Shown: positions 45,928 through 57,165 of the stretch, piece after piece
Numbering within the stretch: position 1 is the first letter of the stretch
Layout: each line of letters opens with the position of its first letter
Origin: Spisula solida
Lineage: Eukaryota; Mollusca; Bivalvia; Venerida; Mactridae
NCBI GenBank assembly: GCA_947247005.1
Contig: OX365946.1
Coordinates: 7,386,453-7,450,452 of the forward strand
DNA: 64,000 bases
Direction of reading: 5' to 3'
The notes under the pieces: model-generated
The model's database searches: none
What the model saw: the letters and a program-made list of their open reading frames with translations, nothing else
What the model was told of the DNA's origin: nothing
Made by a program: the position numbers and the translations under genes

Positions 45928-48262
45928 ATTTCCTAAGTAATAAACCCCACATCTACGATACGTAGACAAACAAATTCAACAACGTACAATTCCTACGATG
46001 ATTAAATATAATATTAAAATAAACGTAATATCCTGCATTTTGTAGTTCTATATTGTGTAATATTTCAAGCTAGAGCAAAATGATATATGCAACGCTATTT
46101 ACTGTGTTGGTGTACTTATAACTTTTAATGAGTGTACACTGGTCAAAACAATTAAAGGAACACCCGGATGTTTCGAGATTTCATTGCCAGGAATTAATAA
46201 ATACCAGCAAAACTAATGTATACAAGAGATGTTTCGCCGATGCTAAATTACGAAAATTTCAACCATATATTTCGATTATTGTGGAATCTATAAAAAAATA
46301 CTATTTTTGTAAAAAGGAAAAAAGCCATTTTTTGGCATTATCTTTCAAAAAATATCTTGTTTGCACCATGACGAAATCTTTCAGACAATAAACACCTACA
46401 TTAACTGTTTTTAAATATATGGATGTGATATCTCGATCCGCTCCACATCTCATTTAAATAAATTTTGAAACACCACACTTTTTCATTTTTCTAGGAAACC
46501 ACGAATTTGAGATAGGGGGTCCCAAGAGAATTAGTATAATGAAAATCTCAAAACACTTGAAGCATATGTTTTGTACAGAAATACAAAATGTAGTTCTATA
46601 ATAGTTCATGTAACATAATAAGTGACATGTAAGGGTGCATCATGACAATTTTTGTCGCGATTTCATCTTAAATTAGCCTTAAAATGGCAAAATTCATTTT
46701 TTTGAAAAGTGAAAAATACCGAAAAATTGAAATAGCAACGGTAGTGAACATAAAGTTTTGACCCCATAAATCATTTAGGTAGGTGAATACTAAAAAAAGG
46801 GGCAACATATTTTGAAAATCTGAGACTATGCGTGGACAACCATGTCTGATATTGCCTGGTTCAAATGTAGAACTACAATTGTACTGTATGATGTACTATC
46901 CCCCATAAACTAAAGTGTGTGATTAACCTTCTTTTGGGGGGCCTCGCCCATATGAATTTCCAATGGCGAGGATAAATAAAAGCATAAAAATAAAACTGTA
47001 CGATTTAGGAATAAAACAACAAAGTACTAGTATATTAATTGAATCGTAAATTATGATATTTTGAAATTAAACAAGTTATGTCATGTAATTACTCTAAATA
47101 GCCCGATATATACATAATTTCCGATTCGTCGGTAGATTGATAGAGCAAATTTCCGTTTAGTAGAGAGAAAATAGGTTGATGGAGAACATGTCCAACTTTG
47201 GGCCCTTGAAGAGCGACTGATAAGACGCTCAGATCTATATAGAGTTACAGAGTGAAGATTTAGAAAAACGATTATAAATTAATAACCGTTATAACTATCG
47301 ACTGTATGCAAACGGTGTGATTTAGTTTAATTATTCGTCTTTCAAACAGTCTTAATTTAATTTGGAAAAAATAAAATAAAAACATTTTGGTCCTTTTTAA
47401 TGTTTTTATAGTCACTACCATTTATATAGAATAAAGAAGGAATGTGAAATAGTCGTTACACTGTCAGGTCGTTTACTATTTTAATAAAAATCACATCATT
47501 CGTGTGCGAACGGCTTCGTTTATGAAAATATATTATCTGTCCAATGATGTAATTTGTAAGAATTTGCTTTAAACAGATATTTGTCCTTTTTAATGTTTTT
47601 GTAAAAAATACTATTTATTCTTTCCATTTTTTACCGATACAGATTGCATAAATCTCTGTAACTTATTTTATTACGGTACCCTACTGTGAATTCCCAGCAT
47701 ATATTCGTCATCTTCGCTCGGGTTATTTTATTGCCTATCAAAAACGTTGATCTTTTTATAAAACCGCGATATGTGCCTTGTTTGTTAGATTATGGTCCAA
47801 GTTCGATGATATTCGTGCTGAGTTCATTACAAACATTATATTTGTTTTTATGAAACGACGTCTTATAGAACTCGCTCAGAAAATCGACTAATAAATTACA
47901 TGTTTTCGTGTTAATCACAGCAGCTGATGACGGTATACATGTATATACGGGGAATGTACACTTGTTCATGTTTAATTGGCACATAGGTGAGAAATATCAA
48001 TGAAGAAATAATATGACATTTGTTAGTGAAAAAAATCCTAATACATTTATATTAGAACCCCAATGTGACATGATTGCAGATAAAAATGACACGTTAAACA
48101 TCCCCGTCATATTAAAGTATATGGAAGGTATCATATAAGGGTTGAACCTTAGTTACTTTCATGCTATATTCAAACAGAAACAATGGCATGGCAACGCCTG
48201 ACGCTTAAAACAAATGGCCGCTTTATACGAATACATGGTATCAGCTGGCCGTATTCTATCAC
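45928..48262. other. Non-coding stretch
   Basis: No gene supported. At 46137 the text CACTGGTCAAAACAATTAAA followed by GGAACACCC looks like the end of a Tc1/mariner-type element, but I found no matching inverted end. A SINE 3' fragment is at 46881-46986. The remainder is AT-rich. Confidence 0.45.
46881..46986 (+). mobile_element. 5'-truncated SINE copy
   Basis: Matches the last third of the SINE at 10473-10800, including ACTATCCCCCA.AA.CTAAAG and the terminal GGCGAGGATAAATAAAAGC. The head is missing. Confidence 0.8.
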
Positions 48263-48460
48263 TTAGCAATATTGGTCGCTTAACACAGATGGTTGTCTAA
48301 AAGAGCTAACATCGGCGCGTGCGAGTTCAAAAATTATCTGCACCAACTCAAAGATCATACACAAAACAAGACCAATGCTTATGAAAATTCGTAAAATTAT
48401 AGCTCTTTTGTGTCTAGGTCGGTGCTCTGAATCCTGTTCACTTGTAACCATGAAATCCAT
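48263..48460 (-). CDS. Possible small single-pass membrane protein or exon
   Basis: A minus-strand frame of 65 codons from the ATG at 48460 (MDFMVTSEQDSEHRPRHKRA). A basic stretch is followed by a transmembrane-like segment (ILRIFISIGLVLCMIFELVQ) and a polar tail. An upstream in-frame ATG at 48598 would add 46 low-complexity residues. Composition is less AT-driven than the surroundings. No family is recognised, no poly(A) or splice evidence was pinned down, and chance is possible. Confidence 0.25.
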   Translation of the reverse strand: MDFMVTSEQDSEHRPRHKRAIILRIFISIGLVLCMIFELVQIIFELARADVSSFRQPSVLSDQYC

Positions 48461-48598
48461 AAAAATGAGTATGTGAATGTTATCTCGCGAACAAATGTTG
48501 AAGGTTTGAAACAAATGTATACTTATTGAAAAAAGGAGCGCAAATTGATAAGCCCATTTTTGAAAAAATAACAACATTTTTGGCTTTCGTTGATTCAT

Positions 48599-50988
48599 TG
48601 AAGTGTTTCGGGTGTATTCTTTGGAGACGAAGTCAGGGTATTTATCAATTGTATCGAGCCGCGTATGAATAACGGTACCAGTATCGCTCTGATTGATATA
48701 TTACTTCGTACATTAACGACACTACTTTACAGATACACTCGGTCGACTGACTGCGTGTCAACTGTCGATCATCGAATATTTTTACATCGGCTAGCGCTCA
48801 GCTCATTTTCATTGGAACAATTCATTACCTACATCCTGAATACGATATTGTTTAAGTTAATTAATTAAACAATGTGACTCAATTTGATATACATTACACC
48901 ATTATTAGCAAATGAACAAAGAAAAGAGCACCAGCGGTAGAAATTGTCAAAGCCTATGTTGTGAAACAACGAATGCCAAAATTGACACTCTTGAAGTAAC
49001 CTGAATAAATGTCAAAATGTGGTTAAAACAATAATACACAATAATAAATACGTACCAGTAACTAGTCTCGCAAGTTAGAAACACTAATTAATCTGCGGCA
49101 GTGATTACCTAACAACTTTACCGCCTGTTTGATATCATAAGATTATGTAATCTATGACTGTTAAACTTGCACCCTAGATAAATGTAAGGAGACTTACAAA
49201 CCAAAGCGCTGTAAGCGCTGATTGCCTGACACATGTCTTGAGTTACAAAGTTTAGTTTTGCCAATTTTCGTTGCATATATGCTTATAAAAATGCAATGAC
49301 GTTAACTTCATGCGGGATGTCCATATCTGCATTAATTTTAATAAATAAGTACTATACATTTTTTTTTTTATTTTAATTGAAATAAATCTGAAAACGAATC
49401 GGCAATATAGTTTGTTTATTCAAAACAAAATACAATGAAAGAGTTCTCACGGGATGAGAATTAAATCAGGACATTTTGGTTGGAAAATCGGGCGTACTAT
49501 CCACTACACCAATGACGCTTCATACACAGTGCAGTTATATTTATTTAAGTTTTATTTAGAGAACCGACAAATCATTTTTGTGTAATGTCCTATGCTTAAA
49601 TGTACAATATATACACATGTGTATTAACTACGTCATACGCGTGCAACTCGGTAAATATCAACTGCTTTCTGCAACTGGTAGATGAAATAAAATGCTTAAA
49701 ATGCGACAACAATAGTAAAAACATAAATACAGTTGTATGCTCATGTGTGTAAAATATAATATTTTCTATATGAAGATTTAATGCATATTTTACTTCAGTG
49801 CGCCGGATGTTTGATTGCCCCTTCCACGCTGGAAGTAAAGAAATCTGTTCTGAATTTATTGATTTATTTATTATTTGCGGAAATGTAGCAGCCTACAGAA
49901 TAGTGAAGGATCATCAAAATATAATAGTCTATATTTCGAGGAAATGGTAACATTTGAGGCCAACTAAAATAATTGTTATGAATGGAAGACAAGGTGTTTC
50001 AGTAAAAAACCAGAGTGCATTTAATATTTCGATAACGCTATCATGAACTTAATCCATATGTTCTAATTACATTGACCTCATGCTTCTAATTTTATCAAAT
50101 CTTGTAAGAGAAGATGTAGGATTATTACAAATTAGCTAACGATCAAGAGGCATGCGCTCACGAAGGAATCCATCGTTACAAGAATGCGATTTAGTGGGAA
50201 ATATCCGGTACTCATTAAAGAAACACGAACTTATAATTATCATATAAACAGTTAAATAATGACATTTGTCCACGGTTCGACCTTCAAAAGTCGTGTAAAC
50301 AACGAAAATACGCCCCGATCATTCCTCTCGGTCGTAAAAACTCACGTCTCGTTGACAGCCGGGTGTTCGAGGTTTCAGTTAGTTTTAAACCGATTGAGTG
50401 GTGAGGTATTTGTTAAATATGATGTATTGTATAATTATGTATGACGAGGAAATAACGACTAGAAAACATTGAATATTTCAATGCATCACGATCGAGGGTC
50501 ATTATGTAGTTTTGTGCAGCACGTGTTCTTTTTGGTGCAAATATCTTTCAAATTGGTGCTTATTCCACCGGAATTGGGTCCTTCGTGGATAATTGCTTAT
50601 TTGTTATTAAAGAACGTGTCTTATGTTTACTGAGTACATACTTATGTTTACCGGGTACATACTTATGTTTACTAAGAGACGTAAGGATCGTTTAACTAAA
50701 TGCCATCATAATGCGGTAGAGAGTTAAATATGGGTTATTGGAGTAAATGTATTATCACGAGTTTCTACCAGGTTATGAAACCGAATACCGCATATTTATA
50801 TATAGTTCCCATCATTGGTGACCCCCTCCGTGATAACGCTGTTAGTTGAGAGAAGACATTCGAGCCTGTTAAACCCATATATCAGTTAATTTTCCTAGTA
50901 ATATACCATCCCATTAAAACAATTTATATCATGACACGTAACTGCTTATCCCTATTGGCACGCCATTTTATTTATTGTTTATTTTCAG
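48599..50988. other. Non-coding stretch
   Basis: No gene supported, although it may hold upstream exons or introns of the gene ending at 51156. A weak tRNA-like segment lies on the minus strand near 49440-49530. A 21-base tandem (CTTATGTTTAC.G.GTACATA) of 2.7 copies is at 50620-50676. Confidence 0.4.
50620..50676 (+). repeat. 21-base tandem repeat, 2.7 copies
   Basis: CTTATGTTTACTGAGTACAT then CTTATGTTTACCGGGTACAT and a partial third unit. Confidence 0.85.
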
Positions 50989-51156
50989 GGTCAGACAAGC
51001 CACGTTGCCTGGATATCATTCGCATGGGACAAGCTTCGGTCTGCGTTTGGACAAGGTACCCGGAAGTGGTTTCTCTCCTCCAGCACGGCCTATAACACTA
51101 ATGTCAACCGTTACATTGGTCACATCTACACTGTACACCTGACAAATATGGATTAA
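50989..51156 (+). CDS. Terminal exon of an unrecognised gene
   Basis: A strong acceptor (TTTATTGTTTATTTTCAG, ending 50988) opens a phase-0 exon of 55 codons ending TAA at 51154-51156. The encoded end contains SHVAWISFAWDKLRSAFGQG and YIGHIYTVHLTNMD, with several tryptophans and tyrosines and balanced codon use, unlike the AT-rich chance frames around it. AATAAA motifs follow at about 51236-51265, giving a normal short 3' untranslated region. There is no ATG, so it is the last exon of a gene whose earlier exons I could not place. Family unknown; the aromatic content suggests an extracellular or beta-rich domain, which is only inference. Confidence 0.5.
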   Translation, partial: GQTSHVAWISFAWDKLRSAFGQGTRKWFLSSSTAYNTNVNRYIGHIYTVHLTNMD

Positions 51157-51235
51157 TAAGAGATTGACTGTTTCTACAGTAATTTTTCTACCATACACTT
51201 GACGAATGTTCTAAGTACACATTTTTAGAACTAGA

Positions 51236-51265
51236 ATAAATCAAATAAATTAAACTCAATAAAGC
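51236..51265 (+). terminator. Poly(A) signals
   Basis: Several AATAAA hexamers (GAATAAATC, AAATAAATTAAA and CAATAAAGC) lie within 110 bases of the stop codon at 51156. Confidence 0.5.
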
Positions 51266-51439
51266 TGTTTATATGTCATATGTTGGTGATTGTCTGTAAT
51301 ACAGAAGAAGAAAAATCAAGATCTACGTGAAAATCATTGATACGTGACTAAAATGACAAAATCCCATTTTTCTCGTGCACAAATAAGTGTAAATTTGTTC
51401 TAATCATTTCATACACGATTAACATTCGACAACCAACTA

Positions 51440-51950
51440 CACTGTGGGGAACCCACGTGACCAGATGCTAATGTTCGGAGCCACTTTTGTAAACAACCCG
51501 CCTCGATTCAGGTAACATTTTTGCTTGTAACTTTCTTAATAATTGTTCGATCTGGATGAAATATAGACGAGCGCCATCTCCTTTCAAAAGCAAATCATCG
51601 ACGCTCTTACCTGGGTGACAAAATTGTGTACTTTTTGTTATTTGGGCAACGGCGCATTTCGTAAACCGCAATATGCTATGCTACGGTTCGGAGCAATTCA
51701 CTAAAACATGTCCTTAACAAATTACAGCTTCATTAAAAGTTACAAATTAATAGCGATAATGTGGGTCGCAAAATTTAAGATCGACAAACAAAATATTTCT
51801 GATAAATATCAGCAACAGACAAAATGAGACGACACAAACAAAAATGCTACAGTTCGGAGCTGAAATGAAAATGCTACAGTCCGGAGCAATTTTCATAAAA
51901 TGCTACGGTTCGGAGCTATTTTCAGAAAATGCTACGGCTCAGAGCTAACA
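51440..51950 (+). mobile_element. CACTGTG MITE, copy 2 (right arm missing)
   Basis: Starts CACTGTGGGGAACCCACGTG and follows the copy at 16434 through the left arm and centre (GGCAACGGCGCATTT, GCAATATGCTATGCTACGGT). Four tandem words of ATGCTACAGTTCGGAGC type follow. It stops near 51950 without the right arm. Confidence 0.85.
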
Positions 51951-52171
51951 CTATGTGCTATATGCCTTTTTGAATATCAACACTATTAAGATCATCGACC
52001 AAGTATGAACATTCAATTTTTTAACAGTTTCTCAAAAATAATAACACATACATGTCGATGCCGGACACCCCTTATAAAATGTATTCGTGTAGGCATCTTC
52101 CGCACCATTTTGTCATGTGGTGACAAATTTAGAGGCACAAAAACAACGCGTTTCTTGGAGTTTGAACTATA

Positions 52172-53573
52172 CTCAGTACATCTAGAAACGCAACATTTTT
52201 ATCCTCGATATTTTTTTCTTTCATTGTAAATTCCGTTTTCCAGAGGCGTCTAATTATTTGTAAAGTTGTTATAGTGCACCTAGGATAAGGAAAGGTGATG
52301 AAATGTGGTACGTTCCACAAAGGTCGTTTTTACAGATGTGTACGATTTATCCCTGATGTTTTAGTACAATACTGACCTTATCTGTTTACTTTAGTAATTT
52401 GTAAAACTAATTATGCAACAGTTGACCAAACCGGTTTATATTTGTAAATATCACATTATCCTGGGCGCACTACTATAATGGAAAGAAAATCACAACAGAC
52501 GAGTCACGTGTTTCGGAATAAAAATGCCATGATTGTCCAAACATGTGCATATTAACACCTTTGGGACGCTTGTTCAAAGAAGCACGGTGACCTATCTTTT
52601 TTTTCTTAATATTCTAATAGAGTACACTTTCATTAACATCATTTGGAAAAAATAAAAAAATTCTTGGACCAGATTTTTTATTGGCCTCTAGAGTACTATT
52701 TTGCGTCATTTTCATGCCGTTTTCTGTGAAAAGGGAGACACTTTTGGTTAAATAGCGCAAAAAGAAATACGGTGACCTATGTTTTTTTCTTAATATTCTG
52801 ATGGATCACACTTTCATCAACATCATTTGCAAAAATAAAAATAATTCTTGGACCAAATATTTTTTAATTAGTCAATAATGTATCTTTTTTTAATTTTCGA
52901 GCTTTAATTTTGGGCACATTTTGAAAATTCATTTGTTGTCAAAAATGTGTGAATGTTATTAAAGATTCAAAATGTGCATAGGTATATTTAAGAAGTATGT
53001 ATGTTTTTGTACATCTGAACTAAAAAATATCTAATGAAAAAAAATGTGATTTTTATTTAAAAAAAAAATATTTGAAAATTCATGATTTTTGTCATTTTTA
53101 TAGAAAAGGGATGTTGCAAAATCTAATTTTCTGAGAAAACGAGTTCGGTGACCCCTGTTTTGTTTTAGCTTATTGTTTTCAGAATAAAATTTCCCATACC
53201 ATAAAGTGAGTTAAAAAAATCTTGGAAGAAAAAACTATAGACAATGTCCTTAATTGTCATGGCTCGGCAACGTTGCGTCTTGAGTCACGCTACTAGCACA
53301 CTGACACCTTTCGCGACCGTCCCTATTCAGGTCACCCACATTTAAAAACTGCCCGACAGGACCAGTAACCCCGCGTGAACATCCTCCGAAACAGGTTCAC
53401 AACTGCTTCAGACATTGCGAGACAACATGTTGGTCGTCATGGGAAAGTAATCAATCCACCATTAATCGATATTTTGCATATTCACTTAGAACGACCATTC
53501 TGAAAAATGAGGATTTTTTGCATGAAGTTAAAGTTGTTAGTAGACTCAGTGTTGCGTTTCTAGACGCACTCAG
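52172..53573. mobile_element. Tc1-like element with TA target, degenerate
   Basis: Ends CTCAGTACATCTAGAAACGC and, inverted, CTGAGTGCGTCTAGAAACGC, each next to TA. The length of 1402 bases is typical of Tc1 elements. At about 53355-53460 the plus strand encodes PVTPRE and, shifted, LRNRFTTASDIARQH, which matches the helix-turn-helix region of Tc1-family transposases. The catalytic part is absent, and the element also carries duplicated GGTGACCT blocks, so the interior has been rearranged. Confidence 0.7.
52580..53240 (+). repeat. Diverged tandem blocks (CGGTGACCT units)
   Basis: CGGTGACCTATCTTTTT, then CTTAATATTCTAAT, CACTTTCATTAACATCATTT and TTCTTGGACC recur about 185 bases later (52770). 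A weaker third copy lies near 53147. Confidence 0.75.
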
Positions 53574-54205
53574 TAAATTTTTGGTGGAGCATACATGTAT
53601 GTAACATGATTCACAAACTTTAACGTGTGAAACTATTGGTCACACACAACATGTTTAAAACGAACAGTGCTAGTTGTCTTGGTATAATAGTTATTAAATA
53701 CATGTATAATTATAATCAATTCAATATTCATGTAATGTTTCTTAAAATATTTATAACCTTTACATCATAGTGTATATGCATATCAGACCCCTCTGTGCTG
53801 GCACTTGGCACTTTTGTGCAAAACGATGGTTTAACAGTCGACTCTGAATCAGAGATGTTAGAAAACGTTTTGTCCGTATCATAGTTTTTTGCTTACAGCT
53901 GTATTGATCACGAGTTGACGCAGGGTTTTGTTCTTCTATTAATTTTGTTTCATTGGCTGACACAAGTTCAAACTAAGAATGTAGGCCGTGCTACTTTCTC
54001 GGATAAACATCGGGCCGTGTTTACCAAGCTTGGAGACGTGTCGTTGTGTGTACATGGTTCTGTTAAAATGTGTTCGGCTGTCATGTTATATTCCTTCTCA
54101 TTCATTCCCATACCTTGATATAACAGCACATTATACTCTATATAGCATGTGACACTTGTCAGACTGCATAGAGCCCTGCTTCTTTTCCTACATATGGTAT
54201 ACTTT

Positions 54206-54484
54206 GAAACTTTGCTCCGAACCGTAGCATTTTCTGAAAATTGCTCCGGACTGTAGCATTTTCATTTCAGCTCCGAACTGTAGCATTTTTGTTTATGTTG
54301 TCTCATTTTGTCTGTTGCTCATATTTATCAGAAATATTTTGCTTGTCGGTCTTAGATTTTGCGACCCACATTATCGCTATTAAATTGTAACTTTTAATGA
54401 AGCTGTAATTTGTTAAGGACATATTTTAGTGAATTGCTCCGAACCGTAGCATAGCATATTGCGGTTTACGAAATGCGCCGTTGA
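54206..54484 (-). mobile_element. CACTGTG MITE, copy 3 (central part, inverted)
   Basis: Reverse complement of the central part of copy 2: GCTCCGAACTGTAGCATTTT words, TTGCGACCCACATTATCGCT and GCATATTGCGGTTTACGAAA. Both TIR arms are missing. With copy 2 it brackets 51951-54205 as an inverted pair. Confidence 0.85.
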
Positions 54485-54502
54485 AAGTATTTCTAATTTC
54501 AG

Positions 54503-54671
54503 GTTGCACGATGAAATGGTCGCCTTGCAGCCCTAAATCCGATAGAACAGGGATGAATTGGGGCGGCATGTTGGACCTTTTACTTGAAAAGAATGCACTC
54601 CCACAGCGATTCGTACACAACTGTATAAATTCAATGCGTCATGAGAAGTCACGCTGTCACCGGGACAGACG
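54503..54671 (+). CDS. Candidate exon next to the MITE fragment
   Basis: TTTCTAATTTCAG ends at 54502 and opens a phase-1 frame with four cysteines and a DRTGMNWGGMLDLLLEK stretch. A possible donor (GACG then GTTGTT) starts at 54672. Composition is coding-like, with low AT and a balanced residue mix. An AATAAA at about 54719 falls inside the extended frame and does not fit a terminal exon. No family recognised. Confidence 0.3.
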
Positions 54672-56885
54672 GTTGTTATACACAATATTGATGTGCGATT
54701 TTGTTGCTTTTAGCAATGCAATAAAGGGTCATTTTTTAGTATGTTGTTATTATATTTCAGAATGGTAATTAACTCAATTTGATAAGCAATAGTTTTCTAA
54801 TTCCAATGGTTTATTCAGTTCACTGACAGGACTTATATTTTTTCAGTTAAATAAAAATTACAAAGTGTGTATTAAGAACATTCGACTAGTGTATACATAT
54901 TGGTATTACCGCTTATTAACACCAATGCTGTTTTCTAAGTAATTTTAAAAAATACTAGTACATGTACTGCACTGTTATCCCATGGTAAATCACCGTAAAC
55001 CAATGTTAAACCAACGGATAATACAGCTAATACTAGTATGCTATGAGATAGTCGGAGGTTTCGCTGTCCCATTAGGCAATTTTGTTTCACATATTTTCGG
55101 TAAACCATAGTATAATTTTTGTTATTTACCATTGGCCGTTGAAGCATTTGCAATTGTTATGTTCATAGATAACCAAACAACAATTTGGAATTCAAAATTT
55201 ATTGTTATGAACAGAATGGTGACATTAAAATCCATGACTATGCCTGGCCAAGATTTTTTGGTTTTGGGTGGTTACCGGGAAATCGCTCTTAAATGCTTCT
55301 TCGTCGTTTCTGATAATTTAAAAATGAAATTATCGGATACTGCTTCACCGTTTACCCACGGTAAACCACCGGAAACTCATGGTTAACCAATGGATAATAT
55401 GGCTAATAGACTATGAGGTACTAGGGAGTCTCGCTGTCCCGGGAAGTTTGGTTCATGTTTTTTCGGAAAGCCAAATTATAAATCTAGTTATTCAACATTG
55501 GCCGTTGAGGCGTTAGCAATTATTCATAGATAAATGTTTATGTGTGAGATAAAGCACATACTTGAATTAATCAAATACTCCCATTACAGTCACTATCTCC
55601 AGGCATATTTGATAAAAGCAGTAACAGCAGTAAGTCGGTTAATGTATTAAATCAATTTGTTTCTGGAACAAAAATACCGAATTAAATACGACGTGTATAG
55701 AATAAATAAACGTATCATTATGTTATTTTAGGAATTCACGGAGTGATCATCAAAATACATTAACACAAGTCAAGTGAATTTTACTGTACATAGTCGGTAC
55801 AAATGAAACAATTGTAACCCTAGCTAAAATGAGCTTTCGAACCCGATTACATACATGTTATAACCATCATAATATAGATAAATCACAGGTAAACAATGTT
55901 CTAGCACAACCATGCCTGATATTATACTAAGGACATGCTAGCGCACAATATTTGCAATATAATAAAATGGATTGTTCAAAGTCAATGTTAAACAATCATA
56001 AAACATAAAGTTAACTGGCAGGCAAAGCACACCGAACAATATCGAAGCATACAAAAAAGAGATCGATTACGAGAGGTATTCCAATTCTTTTATAACAATG
56101 GTTTCGCCATGCTAGCTTAATACATTCGATATAATATATATATTATCTCTTTTCTACCCTGTATGGAAATGTGTCAGGAAACTAATTTTCCAACTAAACG
56201 TTTTTTAAATTTCAAAAAGTCTTCCAATTATAAATGTATTGTTCTGAAATCTTGGACACTATATTTTGTATTGACATTGTACACATTTACGAAAAAAGCG
56301 GATGGTTAAGTTCTGAAAATTACGTAATCGGTGAAGCACGTGCAAATCGTGTTTTTCACTTGTGACAGCCTGCCATTGTCCGGAATTAAAATGTTTACAC
56401 TTTTTTCCATTAGCCTATAGACATGCCGAACTGAAAAACATAAAATTATTAAAACGAATACAATATGCGTCATGTGCGGAACGAAGAAAGAGCACGTGCT
56501 ATAGAAATGTTGGAAGCTTGAACACCACGTAATCGGGTAAAGTGCACTTTTTCCTTTATTGTTTGTTTTAATTGGTCATTATTGTTTAAAATATTACATT
56601 ACCGTTGAGGGAAATGCTATGCACGTTTCCCTCTTGATATTGATTATTATTGCAGGTTGCGCGAGAGTTTTGACATCACGTGAGCACTATCACAAACCTT
56701 CTGCACATGTATGTTCGAGCCGGAAGTGTAGTGTACTAGCACAGACCTCAGCCCCGATAAACAACGCATAGACACGGTCGATTTCTTGTGTTACGGCACC
56801 TACGTAATCGTTTTTAATAGTTATGACGTCGATAACGGCTGGGTGGCTAAGCACCCATATGCTGACGCATGGTGGTTTAACCCCC
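54672..56885. other. Non-coding stretch with a diverged duplication
   Basis: Repeat described separately at 54960-55540. A frame at 56559-56771 has a signal-like segment (MHVSLLILIIIAGC), but an acceptor-like TATTATTGCAG lies within it and no partner exon is evident. Otherwise nothing supported. Confidence 0.4.
54960..55540 (+). repeat. Direct duplication about 375 bases apart
   Basis: CACCGTAAACCAATG..AACCAACGGATAAT, TCGCTGTCCC, TTTTCGGTAAACCA and CATTGGCCGTTGAAGC at 54970-55145 recur in the same order at 55348-55515 (CCACCGGAAACTC, TCGCTGTCCCGGG, TTTTCGGAAAGCC, CATTGGCCGTTGAGGC). The frame at 55132-55386 lies within it. Confidence 0.75.
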
Positions 56886-57165
56886 ATGTACGACGGAGCT
56901 ACTAGTCACACAGCTGCCAGTACTAGAAATTTCCTACAACGTTAGGCCTACCATGTTAAATCTCTGGACTAAAACTCTATCGAACACTTGTGGGACAAGC
57001 TTGATCGACGCATCAGACGACTTCCGGTTGCTCAACAAAAGTTCCATGAATTGCAGCAAGTCATCGTCATGGAATTTCCTGTTGTAAGTTCGACCTTACA
57101 CCCGATTCATGCGTGACCGGTGCTACGAAGTCATTCGGTCAAGCGACGGATATACTCGCTATTGA
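56886..57165 (+). pseudogene. Tc1-family transposase C-terminal remnant
   Basis: The plus strand encodes MYDGATSHTAASTRNFLQ. Then, after breaks and a stop, come NSIEHLWDKLDRRIRRLP (glutamate of the DDE triad at 56982-56984) and, shifted, MRDRCYEVIRSSDGYTRY before TGA at 57163-57165. These are the catalytic-core end and C-terminus of Tc1-like transposases. At least three frame breaks make it inactive. No TIRs were found around it. Confidence 0.8.

Noticed and set aside
46137..46170. Complete Tc1/mariner element
   Set aside because: Only one terminal-like sequence was found; no inverted partner within several kilobases.
55132..55386. 84-codon plus frame
   Set aside because: Lies between and within the two blocks of a direct duplication; no domain.
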